This document shows, piece by piece, positions 1-7,441 of a stretch of DNA of 13,719 nucleotides (positions are counted from its first letter, which is position 1; each line of letters begins with the position of its first letter). The notes under the pieces were generated by a model that was given only the letters and a program-made list of their open reading frames with translations, was not told where the DNA came from and made no database searches. Where the stretch lies: assembly GCA_945610215.1 (NCBI GenBank), contig CALYZR010000004.1, forward strand, positions 1-13,719. Reading direction: 5' to 3'. The position numbers were made by a program, and so were the translations under genes. The stretch comes from an uncultured Clostridium sp. Its GTDB lineage: Bacteria; Bacillota; Clostridia; TANB77; CAG-508.

Positions 1-5
1 TTTAA

Positions 6-1319
6 CATAAAAAATTTGAAAAAGAAAACTGTTTTTTAAAAATTGAGAAAAAACTTAATAAATTAGAAACCCAGATGTCAACTGAAGCTAATACAGATAA
101 GCTAGAGAAATTAATTAATGAGTATGGAAGAACTCAAGAAAGATTCTCATTAATAGGTGGATATGAAACTCAGGAAAAGTTTAATAAAATATGTTCTAGG
201 TTTTATATTAACAAAGACCTTTTAAAACAAAACTATAACATCTTAAGTGGAGGAGAAAAAACAAGAGTAAATCTTGCAAAATTACTATTAACTCAGCCAG
301 ATATATTGTTGCTAGATGAGCCAACGAACCATTTAGACATTCATTCTCTAGAATTTTTAGAAGAATTAATTTTAAAGTATAAAGGAACAGTTTTAATAGT
401 TTCTCATGATAGATATTTTTTAGATAAAGTAATTAACAAAACAGTATTATTAGAAAATGGCAAAGGAAACATTTATTACGGAAATTATTCATATTTTTTA
501 AAAGAAGATGAAAGAAGAACTTTAACTCAATTTGAAAACTATAAAAATCAGCAAAAACAAATTGAAAAGATGAAAGAATCTATAACAACTTTAAGAAAAT
601 TCGGGGAACTAGCAGGAAATGAAATGTTTTTTAAAAGAGCAAAAAACATAGAAAAACGATTAGAAAAAATGGAAATTATAGATAGAGTTGATTTAAATAA
701 GAAGGCATTAGATTTAAAGTTCAATATAAAAAGCAGGTCTGGGAATGATGTTTTAAAAATCGAAAATTTAGAAAAGAAATTTGATCAAAAAGTAATTTTT
801 AAAGATGCAAATTTAACTTTGAATTATGGAGAAAAGGTTGCATTAATTGGAGAAAACGGAAGTGGAAAATCTACATTAATAAAGATTATTTTAGGTCAAG
901 ATATTAATTTTGATGGAAAACTGAAACTAGGAACTGCAATAAAATTTGGATATATTTCTCAAAATATAATTTTTGAAGATAATGATAAAACAGTTTTAGA
1001 TTATTTTTTAGAAGGAAATAACTTTTCAGAAACAGAAGCAAGAAACAAGCTTGCAAGATATGGTTTTAGACAAGAAAATGTTTTTAAAAGAATTGGGAAG
1101 TTATCTGGTGGGGAAAAAGTCAGAATAATACTAATGAAATTAATTCAAAAAGATATTAACTTTTTAATACTAGATGAGCCTACGAATCATATTGATATAG
1201 ACACAAGAGAAATATTAGAAGAAGCATTAAAAGAATATAAAGGTACAGTGTTATTTATTTCACACGATAGATTTTTTATAAATGCTATTGCTAATAGAAT
1301 ATTGAATATAGAAGACTGA
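6..1319 (+). CDS. ABC-F family ATPase, 5'-partial and 3'-truncated (possible pseudogene)
   Basis: Duplicated ABC ATPase of the ABC-F type; family members act on the ribosome (translation factors or antibiotic-resistance proteins) and have no membrane domain. Counting from the first ATG at 75: the first ABC domain keeps its signature LSGGE (57-61), Walker B with DEPTNHLD (81-88) and the H-loop SHD (110-112). A charged linker follows (about 140-210). The second domain is complete, with Walker A GENGSGKST (259-267), LSGGE (343-347), DEPTNHID (367-374) and SHD (396-398). The first Walker A is absent. The ATG at 75 has no ribosome site, and the frame reads back through a plausible helix to a stop at 3-5, so the true start lies upstream and may need a frame change near the T/A run at 32-42. 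The 3' end stops early (see 1320-1376). The subfamily cannot be assigned. The family call is secure; whether the gene works is doubtful. Confidence 0.85.
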   Translation, partial: HKKFEKENCFLKIEKKLNKLETQMSTEANTDKLEKLINEYGRTQERFSLIGGYETQEKFNKICSRFYINKDLLKQNYNILSGGEKTRVNLAKLLLTQPDILLLDEPTNHLDIHSLEFLEELILKYKGTVLIVSHDRYFLDKVINKTVLLENGKGNIYYGNYSYFLKEDERRTLTQFENYKNQQKQIEKMKESITTLRKFGELAGNEMFFKRAKNIEKRLEKMEIIDRVDLNKKALDLKFNIKSRSGNDVLKIENLEKKFDQKVIFKDANLTLNYGEKVALIGENGSGKSTLIKIILGQDINFDGKLKLGTAIKFGYISQNIIFEDNDKTVLDYFLEGNNFSETEARNKLARYGFRQENVFKRIGKLSGGEKVRIILMKLIQKDINFLILDEPTNHIDIDTREILEEALKEYKGTVLFISHDRFFINAIANRILNIED

Positions 1320-1376
1320 AAAATAAAATAATATTATGGAAATTATGATGATTTTAAAAATTTGCCACATCAATAA
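1320..1376 (+). pseudogene. Remnant of the ABC-F C-terminus beyond a premature stop
   Basis: Reading on in the same frame past the TGA at 1317-1319 gives K-I-K, a TAA at 1329-1331, then YYGNYDDFKNLPHQ and a TAA at 1374-1376. The string Y-x-G-N-Y-D-D-F is the usual strand that follows the H-loop region in ABC-F proteins (compare IYYGNYSYF at the same place in the first domain of this gene). Single substitutions, GGA to TGA and TAT to TAA, would explain both stops. This supports decay of a once longer gene. Confidence 0.7.
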
Positions 1377-1410
1377 GATGGCTAGTTTAAATATCAATAA
1401 TACATAACAA

Positions 1411-1485
1411 AAGAACAAAGCGACGTAGTCGCCCTTTGTTCTTGCCGATTTGAGTTTCCGAATAAAATGAGGAAATCTCAAAGGC
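1411..1485. repeat. Two adjacent imperfect hairpins, possible dispersed intergenic element
   Basis: The first hairpin (1411-1443) pairs AAGAACAAAG with CTTTGTTCTT and, inside, CGAC with GTCG around a GTA loop, with a two-base bulge. The second (1444-1485) pairs GCC/GGC, TTTGAG/CTCAAA and TTTCC/GGAAA around an 11-base loop. The block is less AT-rich than its surroundings and has no convincing ORF or ribosome site on either strand. The stacked design resembles small dispersed repeats, but a second copy is not visible in this window. Confidence 0.5.
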
Positions 1486-1505
1486 AATAGCGATTGTAGC
1501 ATTTT

Positions 1506-1543
1506 TATATAATAAAAATTTCGGAGAAATTTCTTATTATATA
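1506..1543. repeat. AT-rich 17-bp hairpin
   Basis: The left arm at 1506-1522 (TATATAATAAAAATTTC) pairs with the right arm at 1526-1543 through 17 base pairs with one bulged base and a GGA loop. It lies just left of the stronger GC-containing hairpin at 1547-1573. The two may act together as a terminator region between converging genes, or belong to the same repeat element as the hairpins further left. Confidence 0.5.
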
Positions 1544-1546
1544 AAG

Positions 1547-1573
1547 AAGGCAGGAACTTTAAGTTCCTGCCTT
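1547..1573. terminator. Rho-independent terminator, probably bidirectional
   Basis: A perfect 12-bp stem (AAGGCAGGAACT / AGTTCCTGCCTT) closes a 3-base loop. On the minus strand it lies about 60 bases past the stop of the spore protein gene and is followed by a T-rich stretch (CTTTATAT). On the plus strand it is followed only by a short TTTAT-like run. Its place between converging genes suits termination from both sides. Confidence 0.75.
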
Positions 1574-1635
1574 TATGTATAAATACACAAAAGCAAAAAC
1601 TAAAAATTCCTGCAAAACAAAAATAGAATAAATAA

Positions 1636-1833
1636 CTATTTCATGCTATTTTCAGCTTGTTGAATTAATTTTTTAACCATGTTACCACCTATTCTACCAG
1701 CGTCTTTTGCAGATATATCACCATTATATCCGTTTTTTAGGTTAACTCCAACTTCACTAGCTACTTCATATTTGAATTTTTCTAAAGAAGCCTTTGCTTC
1801 TGGAACTAATGTTTTGCTTGAATTTGATGCCAT
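1636..1833 (-). CDS. Alpha/beta-type small acid-soluble spore protein (SASP)
   Basis: DNA-binding protein that coats spore DNA and protects it from UV and heat damage; it is made in the forespore and degraded at germination. The 65-residue product has the family hallmarks: the germination-protease site region YEVASEVGV (about 23-31), the central NGYNGDISAKDAGRIGG stretch and the C-terminal GGNMVKKLIQQAE. The start chosen is the ATG at 1833, seven bases after a CCTAGGAGGTG ribosome site; the GTG at 1842 overlaps that site and is not credible. It is a single-gene unit, with a terminator to its left and a possible forespore promoter to its right. The length is normal and no key residue is missing. 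The gene shows that the organism is a spore former. Confidence 0.95.
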   Translation of the reverse strand: MASNSSKTLVPEAKASLEKFKYEVASEVGVNLKNGYNGDISAKDAGRIGGNMVKKLIQQAENSMK

Positions 1834-1872
1834 TTTTTTCACCTCCTAGGATTGAAATTAATCATTTAAAAG

Positions 1873-1901
1873 CATTATTTGCTTTTCAATAGTTATCATG
1901 C
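1873..1901 (-). promoter_or_regulatory. Possible sigma-G type promoter of the spore protein gene
   Basis: On the minus strand, GCATG (1901-1897) matches the forespore sigma-G -35 pattern GHATR. After 17 bases comes AATAATG (1879-1873), a five-of-seven match to CATWMTA. Transcription would start near 1866 and give a leader of about 30 bases holding the AGGAGG site. SASP genes are normally controlled by sigma-G. The match is moderate, so this is a candidate only. Confidence 0.4.
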
Positions 1902-1954
1902 ACATAAAAAAATTTTTTAAACTAGAAATTTTTGTAATTTATTATTAAAAAATG

Positions 1955-1982
1955 TTGAAAATAAATTCACTAATGATATAAT
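1955..1982 (+). promoter_or_regulatory. Sigma-A promoter of the HAD phosphatase gene
   Basis: TTGAAA (1955-1960) and TATAAT (1977-1982) are separated by 16 bases. A TG at 1974-1975 gives an extended -10. Transcription would start near 1989, just ahead of the GGAGGG ribosome site at 1995-2000. Confidence 0.7.
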
Positions 1983-2011
1983 AAAAAAGAAAATGGAGGG
2001 ATAATTTAATA

Positions 2012-2884
2012 ATGTATAAATTAATAGCAATGGATATAGACGGAACTCTTTTAGATTCTTACGGGAATATTTCAAAAGAGAACATGGATGCAATAAAAGA
2101 AGCAAAAAAACAAAATATAGAAGTGATTTTAACATCAGGAAGAATGCCAAAAGCAATGCTAGCAATAGCAAGCGAAACAAAGGCAGACAATTACTTAATT
2201 TGCGGGAATGGAGCTATGATTTATGATATAAACAAAGAAAAAATAATTTATAACAATTATCTCCCTAAAAAGAAATTACTTGAAATTATAAAAAAATGTG
2301 AAGAAAATAGTATATATTACAATGTTTATACTAATGATGTTATTGTTACCAAATCTTTAAATTATAATCTGTTATATTATCATAATGAAAATCTAAAAAA
2401 TCCAGAAGAAAAAAGAATAAAAATGTATATAACTGAAGACATATACGGCTATGTAGAAAATTACATAGGAAATGATTTCTTAAAAATAACAATATGTGAT
2501 AGTGATGAACTGATTTTTAAAAGCATAATAAACAAATTAAAATTAATAAAACAAGTTGATATCTTGGAAGTTTCACATATGTCCAAAAAAATGATAAAAC
2601 ATGGTTCGGAAGAAGTAGAAATAGCATATTTTTATACGGAAATAACAAATGAGAATGCAAATAAATGGACAGCAATAGAAAAATTAATAGAACATTTAAA
2701 TATAAGAAGAGAAGAAGTTGTTGCTATAGGAGACAATATAAATGATGAGCAAATGATAAGAAATGCAGGACTTGGAATAGCAATGGGAAATGCATCGCCA
2801 TATATAAAAAAAATAGCGAGCAAAGTAGTGGCAGACAACAATTCAAGTGGAGTAGCCGAAGCAATTAAAAGTGTTTTGAACTGA
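2012..2884 (+). CDS. Cof-type HAD-IIB family phosphatase
   Basis: Cytoplasmic HAD-superfamily hydrolase of the Cof/YidA group; these dephosphorylate sugar phosphates or related small metabolites using Mg2+ and an aspartyl-phosphate intermediate. The 290-residue protein has motif I DIDGT (nucleophile D8, acid D10), motif II TSGR (41-44), a lysine at about 218 in the motif III position and motif IV GDNINDEQM (D241 and D245). The middle (about 85-195) is the variable cap that sets substrate choice. Length is normal for the group. The ATG at 2012 follows GGAGGG at an 11-base distance, and an extended -10 promoter sits directly upstream. It ends with TGA, which shows that this codon is a stop here. 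It is transcribed apart from the pilus-like locus that follows. The substrate cannot be read from the sequence. Confidence 0.9.
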   Translation: MYKLIAMDIDGTLLDSYGNISKENMDAIKEAKKQNIEVILTSGRMPKAMLAIASETKADNYLICGNGAMIYDINKEKIIYNNYLPKKKLLEIIKKCEENSIYYNVYTNDVIVTKSLNYNLLYYHNENLKNPEEKRIKMYITEDIYGYVENYIGNDFLKITICDSDELIFKSIINKLKLIKQVDILEVSHMSKKMIKHGSEEVEIAYFYTEITNENANKWTAIEKLIEHLNIRREEVVAIGDNINDEQMIRNAGLGIAMGNASPYIKKIASKVVADNNSSGVAEAIKSVLN

Positions 2885-2939
2885 CAAAATATTACAATTA
2901 TATTACAAGAAGATTATTTTTAAATGACAATCACCTAAT

Positions 2940-2976
2940 TTGTTGTTTTTAGGGCAGAATTATTATAAAATATAAT
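2940..2976 (+). promoter_or_regulatory. Candidate promoter region of the Tad-like operon
   Basis: The 121-base gap before the SAF-domain gene contains TTGTTG (2940-2945), TATTAT (2961-2966, 15-base spacer) and a perfect TATAAT (2971-2976) whose -35 side is weak. An AGGAGG site follows at 2992-2997. No hairpin terminator is obvious after the HAD gene, so some read-through is possible. The exact promoter choice is uncertain. Confidence 0.4.
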
Positions 2977-3005
2977 AAAATACGAGTTATTAGGAGGAAT
3001 TAATT

Positions 3006-3896
3006 ATGGCAGTAAATCCAATGCAAAAAAAAGCAAGAAATTCATTTTTATTAGGAATGTTAGTTACATTTATAATATGTGCAATTATAATAGCAATATT
3101 CTATGCTGTAATAATAGCACCAGAAAAGAAAAAAGAGAGTGAAAGAGGAAAAGCAGTAACAGCATATGCGCTAAATACAGATGTAAAATCTGGGCAAGAA
3201 ATTACAGCAGGTATGCTTACTAAAGTAGAAACGTATCAAAACTTAGTACCACAAAACTATATAGATATGACACAAGTTGCAAGCATAGAAAGTGAAAAAA
3301 AATTAATTGCAAAAATAGATATGTATAAAAATACATTATTAACAGCGGCTAGTGTCGCAACAGAAGGACAAGAAATAACAAATGATGTAAGAACAATGGA
3401 ATACAATATGTTAGCATTACCAATCAATGTGGAGATAGGAGACTATGTTGATGTAAGAATAACATTCCCAAATGGACAAGATTTTATAGTAATAGCAAAA
3501 AAAGAAATAAAAAATATACAAGGGGAAACAGTTACATTTGACCTAACAGAAGAAGAAATTTTGATGCTAAACAGTGCAGTCGTTGAATCATATATTATGA
3601 CAGCATCTAATATTTATGTTGCAAAATATGTAGAACCTGGAATTCAAGAAAAAGCTGCAAATACATATACTCCAACTTCAGAAGTGTACAACTTAATTAA
3701 AAGTGATAGTAATATAGTTGAAACTGCAAAAGCTGAATTAATTTCAAAATTTAATGCTGATTCAAGAAGTGAAATGAATTCAAGTGTTAACCAATATTCA
3801 CAAAATTCATTAACAAATATAGAAGCAGGAATGCAAAAACAAATAGAAGATGCTAAAAAAGCAAGAGAGGAATATTTAACAGGATTATCTGAATAA
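3006..3896 (+). CDS. CpaB/RcpC-like SAF-domain protein
   Basis: Probable envelope-anchored assembly protein of a Tad-like pilus. One membrane helix (about 12-37) follows a short basic N-terminus, leaving the rest outside the cell. Residues about 50-115 fit a SAF domain (VTAYALNTDVKSGQEITAGML), and about 135-170 fits the following CpaB/RcpC segment (LALPINVEIGDYVDVRI). The C-terminal third (about 215-296) is polar and predicted helical. In Gram-negative bacteria CpaB/RcpC works with the secretin; here there is no outer membrane or secretin, so the partner must differ, perhaps peptidoglycan or the platform protein. The start ATG has AGGAGG eight bases upstream. It is the first gene of a plus-strand run that continues with MinD-like proteins and the secretion ATPase. 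The family call rests on motif and context, not on a search. Confidence 0.75.
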   Translation: MAVNPMQKKARNSFLLGMLVTFIICAIIIAIFYAVIIAPEKKKESERGKAVTAYALNTDVKSGQEITAGMLTKVETYQNLVPQNYIDMTQVASIESEKKLIAKIDMYKNTLLTAASVATEGQEITNDVRTMEYNMLALPINVEIGDYVDVRITFPNGQDFIVIAKKEIKNIQGETVTFDLTEEEILMLNSAVVESYIMTASNIYVAKYVEPGIQEKAANTYTPTSEVYNLIKSDSNIVETAKAELISKFNADSRSEMNSSVNQYSQNSLTNIEAGMQKQIEDAKKAREEYLTGLSE

Positions 3897-3919
3897 AAGG
3901 CAAAATAGGAGGCTTGCAA

Positions 3920-4597
3920 TTGAAAAAAATAGGATTCATAGGAGCATTTGAAAAAACAGACCTAATGCTATATGTTTCAAGAATACTAGTAGAATTACAA
4001 AAGAAAGTATTAATAGTAGATTCTACAATTCTAGGCAGAGCTAGGTACACTGTACCTAGCATTTCGCCTAGTAAGTGCTATGTAACAGAATTTGAAGGGA
4101 TAGACGTAGCAATAGGGTTTAATAGATTAGAAGAAATTGAAGAATATCTAGGAGAATCTGAACTACAATATGATATAGCTTTATTGGATGTTGATTCACA
4201 TGAAAATCTTGAGAAATTTAATTTAGAAAATGCTGATAAAAATTATTTTGTAACAGCATTTGATAACTACTCATTAAAAAAAGGCTTAGAAGCAATAGGA
4301 AGAATGCCAAACAAAATTCCAATGACAAAAGTATTGTTTTCGAGGGATATGTTACAAGAAGAAGAAGACTATTTAAACTTTTTATCATTTTATTATTCTG
4401 TACAATGGGAAGGGAATAAAATATATTTTCCATATGATAATGGAGACAGCACAGTAATAATAGAAAATCAAAGAGCAGCAAAAATAAGCTTTAAAAATTT
4501 AAGTTCAGAATATAAAGAAGGATTATTGGAACTAACCGAGCAAATAATACCAGAAACTAGAGAAAGCGAAATAAAAAGAATTATAAAAAATATTTAA
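3920..4597 (+). CDS. Diverged MinD/CpaE-like protein lacking a P-loop
   Basis: 225-residue cytoplasmic protein that looks like a degenerate MinD/ParA-fold ATPase. It opens with the usual beta strand (KKIGFIGAF), but the place of the KGGxGKT loop is taken by GAFEKTDL (8-15), with no GKT. A second strand KVLIVD (29-34) and a Walker B-like YDIALLDVDS (84-93) are kept. It may therefore bind no ATP and act as a structural partner of the next gene's product. The start chosen is TTG 3920, eight bases after TAGGAGG; TTG 3914 lies only one base from that site. The next gene starts 15 bases downstream, so the two are surely co-transcribed. CpaE-like proteins help localise Tad machines. A nested palindrome lies inside the gene at 4031-4071. 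The fold assignment is inferred. Confidence 0.6.
   Translation: MKKIGFIGAFEKTDLMLYVSRILVELQKKVLIVDSTILGRARYTVPSISPSKCYVTEFEGIDVAIGFNRLEEIEEYLGESELQYDIALLDVDSHENLEKFNLENADKNYFVTAFDNYSLKKGLEAIGRMPNKIPMTKVLFSRDMLQEEEDYLNFLSFYYSVQWEGNKIYFPYDNGDSTVIIENQRAAKISFKNLSSEYKEGLLELTEQIIPETRESEIKRIIKNI
4031..4071. repeat. Nested palindrome inside the first MinD-like gene
   Basis: A perfect 9-bp stem GCTAGGTAC / GTACCTAGC with an ACT loop (4040-4060) lies within an outer 6-bp pair CTAGGC / GCCTAG (4031-4036 and 4066-4071). It encodes ILGRARYTVPSISPS, at the site where the Walker A-adjacent switch region would normally lie. Confidence 0.6.
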
Positions 4598-4612
4598 AGG
4601 AGCAAAAGAAGA

Positions 4613-5440
4613 ATGGCAATTATATCGTTTTGGAGCGATGGAGAAAAAGAAACAGGCAAAACATTATCGCTTGCAGCAATCGCCACACAATTATCAATTG
4701 ATAATACATATAAAACTTTAATATTTAACACAGAATACAATGATAATACTTTAGAAAACTGTTTTTGGACACCTAAAAAACCAAAAAGAGAAACCTTTAT
4801 GATAGGTAATAGAGCTGATCTCGCAACTGGAACTACTGGAGTTGCAAAAGCAATTTTAAGTAATAAAACATCGCCAGAAATTATAAAAAATTATACCAAA
4901 ACAATATATAAAAATAGATTAGAAATACTAACAGAAGAAAAAATATCACAAGAAGATTATCAAAATCAGAGAAAAATATATAAAGAAATAGCAAAAATAG
5001 CAAATAAATATTACAACTTAGTTTTAATAGATATAAGCGGAAATGCAGAAGAAAGCACCACAAGAAGCATACTAGAAGAATCAGATTTAATAATAGTAAA
5101 TTTGCCACAAAATTTAAAAAAAATTAATGAATATATAGAACTAAAACAAACAAATCGAATATTTAATAAAGAAAAAACAATAGTATTAATAGGAAAATGT
5201 GATAGAAACTCAAAATACAATGCAAAAAACGTATCAAGGTATTCGAATATAAGAGATTTATATCCAATTCCATATAATACGCAATTTTTAGAGGCAACAA
5301 ACGAAGGGCAAATAACAGAGTTCTTTACAAAATTTAGAGGAAGAATTCATCCAGACGAAAATACTTATTTTTTAGAAGAAGTAAAGAATGTTTCGGAAAG
5401 AATATTAGAAAAATTAAAAGAATTACAAATGAGAACATAG
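4613..5440 (+). CDS. MinD/CpaE-like ATPase of the Tad-like locus
   Basis: 275-residue cytoplasmic P-loop protein of the MinD/ParA type. The N-terminus MAIISFWS is followed by a deviant Walker A, DGEKETGKTLS (9-19), that keeps GKT (15-17). The signature lysine is at position 12, one residue nearer the GKT than in the canonical KGGVGKT. Strand KTLIFNTEYND (34-44) corresponds to switch I, and LVLIDISGN (136-144) to Walker B. The segment SDLIIVNLPQN is typical of ParA-fold proteins. In Tad loci, CpaE/TadZ proteins of this class position the secretion machine at the membrane. Its start follows AAAGGAG at a 10-base distance. Because the gene before it encodes a P-loop-less relative, the two may form an asymmetric pair. 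The family call is good; the exact role is inferred from the flanking CpaF-like gene. Confidence 0.7.
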   Translation: MAIISFWSDGEKETGKTLSLAAIATQLSIDNTYKTLIFNTEYNDNTLENCFWTPKKPKRETFMIGNRADLATGTTGVAKAILSNKTSPEIIKNYTKTIYKNRLEILTEEKISQEDYQNQRKIYKEIAKIANKYYNLVLIDISGNAEESTTRSILEESDLIIVNLPQNLKKINEYIELKQTNRIFNKEKTIVLIGKCDRNSKYNAKNVSRYSNIRDLYPIPYNTQFLEATNEGQITEFFTKFRGRIHPDENTYFLEEVKNVSERILEKLKELQMRT

Positions 5441-5465
5441 AAAAACGAAAGAGAGGGGCATAAAA

Positions 5466-7416
5466 ATGGTATTAAACATTATATTAATCTTTGTTGTATT
5501 AATAATAGCTTTTGTAATGATTAAATATTTTATAAAGAAAAACAAAGAAGCAGAAATAGAAGAAGATATTCCTGTAGAAGACAAAACATTTACAATAGAA
5601 GCAACAATGGACTTTATAAAAAGAAGATTGGATGAAATTACAAAAGTAAACCTTTATGACATTGGTTTATCAGAAGAGGAATTAAAAAGAAGAAAAGCTA
5701 AAAAATATGAATTAAGAAAAGCTTTAAAAGGATGTACATATGGTGATGTGAACGATAAAAAATATGTTAAAGAATTAATATATGATTTATTGTATAAAGA
5801 ATATGGAATAAATGAAACAAATATATCAAAAGCAATTCCTTTCGACATACCATCACTTTTAACCCCACAAGATAAATTTGACATATTAATATATATGTAC
5901 AAAAAAGACTTTGGATATGAAGCGCTAACACAATTAATAAAAAAATATAATTTAGCAACATTAAAATATGTAGCAGGAGAAGCAAAACCTTGCTATGTAA
6001 TAACAAGCGAAGAAATAAATGATATATACGAAAAAGAGCAACCTCAATTATCTTTTGCAGATAAATTAAATGTATTAACACAAAGAATTTATCAGCATTA
6101 CAAAGGATATAGTAGCATAGATGAAATAAGAGACATGAATATAGATGGTGTATCTGGCGGTGTATCTGGATTACCAGAAAGCTTTTTAAGCCAAGTTGCA
6201 CAAACAGATGGAGATTATCTAGAACAAATGACAGAACACAAAGTACCAAGAGCATGCGACAGTATATGGATTTTCTTCCAAGGTAAATCAATAAGATTAG
6301 CATTTCTTTCTTTCGGAAGAGAGAGTGAATTAAAAAGAGTATGCCAAAATATATACAAATACAATAATCCAGGACAATTATCAGATACAAACGGATTTAA
6401 AATTAACGAAATGAAAGATGGTTCTCGTGTTGTTGTTGTAAGACCAAGTTTCTCTGAAACATGGGCATTCTTCGTAAGAAAGTTCGACGTAAAAAGAGCA
6501 ACACTAGAACAATTAATAGTAGCACCAGGAAAAGAAGATGCAATAGATTTATTAAAATTCCTAGTAAAAGGAGCAAGAATTACAGCACTTACAGGTGAGC
6601 AAGGTTGTCGGAAAAACAACAATGCTTATGGGTATGATAGAAAATATATATGAAACAATGAACATAAGGGTTCAAGAAACAGCGTTTGAGTTGCACTTAA
6701 GAAAAATATATCCAACAAGAAACATATTATCATTTAGAGAAACAGATACAATTTCTGGACAAGCAGGTTTGGACGTTCAAAAGAAAACTGATGGTAGTGT
6801 TAACATCATAGGTGAGGTTGCAACAGATCCCGTAGCTTCTTGGATGATACAAGCAGCCCAAGTAGCATCAAAATTCACATTATTTACTCACCATGCTAAA
6901 ACATTTCCAAATCTAGTAACAGCTTTGCGTAACTCAATGCTTAGAACAGGTGTATTCACAGATGAAAGAACAGCAGAAGAACAAGTTGTTCAAGTATTAA
7001 ACTTTGATGTACACTTGGTAAAAGACTTTAGAGGTAGACGTTATATAGAAAGAGTAACAGAATGTATTCCTGTAGAAGACAAAAACGAATATACATATGA
7101 ACATCAAAATGAAAAAACAATCGAAGGAAAATTAAATAAATTTATGGATAATGCAACAAGGTACTTCACAAAAGTAACAAACAAGGAACTTTATAAATAT
7201 GTAAACATTATGGAATACAGAAATGACGAATATGTTATGACAAATAAAATATCAGACTATAACATAAAAGAAATGAGAAACAACATGGACGAAAGTGATG
7301 TAGCGGAATTCGATAAATTTATAGAAAGAAACTGGGGAAAACAAAAAACAGTACCAGTATCAGCAAGCATAGAAGCAGAACAACCAGCAAGAAGAGGAAG
7401 ACCAAAGAAAGCATAG
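5466..7416 (+). CDS. CpaF/TadA-like secretion ATPase, frameshifted in Walker A
   Basis: Hexameric motor ATPase of the CpaF/TadA/VirB11 type that would power assembly of the pilin-like subunits encoded downstream. The reading frame 5466-6653 carries the N-terminal part and 6595-7416 the catalytic part. Deleting one base (C at 6609) joins them into a 649-residue protein with a clean Walker A, TGEQGCGKTT (376-385). Further motifs are the FRETD acidic box, Walker B NIIGE (446-450) and the histidine box TLFTHHAKT with H475-H476. An N-terminal hydrophobic helix (about 3-23) is unusual for these normally soluble ATPases. The tail is basic (ARRGRPKKA). The ATG at 5466 follows GAGAGGGG. The GTG at 6595 lacks a proper ribosome site and is not a real start. 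As sequenced, the protein would end soon after the broken P-loop and be inactive; the cause is either a sequence error or a true mutation. Confidence 0.85.
6603..6614 (+). other. Frameshift site (one extra base) in the ATPase P-loop
   Basis: The bases here read GGT TGT CGG AAA in the upstream frame. Without the C at 6609 they read GGT TGT GGA AAA ACA ACA, which restores G-C-G-K-T-T. The upstream frame then ends at 6651-6653. The shift needed is +1, which does not fit the common -1 slippery heptamers, and no stop codon is present at the site as in release-factor-2 type shifts. Confidence 0.85.
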
Positions 7417-7441
7417 AGAAAATGATTTATATAAAAAACAC

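Noticed and set aside
1317..1376. TGA recoded as an amino acid to explain the ABC-F tail
   Set aside because: A TAA follows four codons later in the same frame, and the HAD gene ends properly at TGA, so recoding does not explain the tail.
1260..1502. An 80-codon minus-strand open frame over the ABC-F end and the hairpin block
   Set aside because: No ribosome site, covers strong hairpins and a real gene end, and has no family features; it is better explained as chance.
5767..6390. A 207-codon open frame on the minus strand, opposite the ATPase gene
   Set aside because: Its product is Leu/Ile/Phe-rich low-complexity sequence from reading AT-rich coding DNA backwards; no ribosome site, and the plus strand here encodes a recognisable protein.
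6603..6620. Programmed -1 frameshifting on the A-run in the ATPase gene
   Set aside because: A +1 change is needed, and a -1 slip at GAAAAAC leads to the wrong frame; no stimulatory stem is evident just downstream.
6595..7416. The C-terminal ATPase part as an independent gene starting at GTG 6595
   Set aside because: The start falls within the conserved P-loop region with no proper ribosome site, and the upstream frame encodes the matching N-terminal half.
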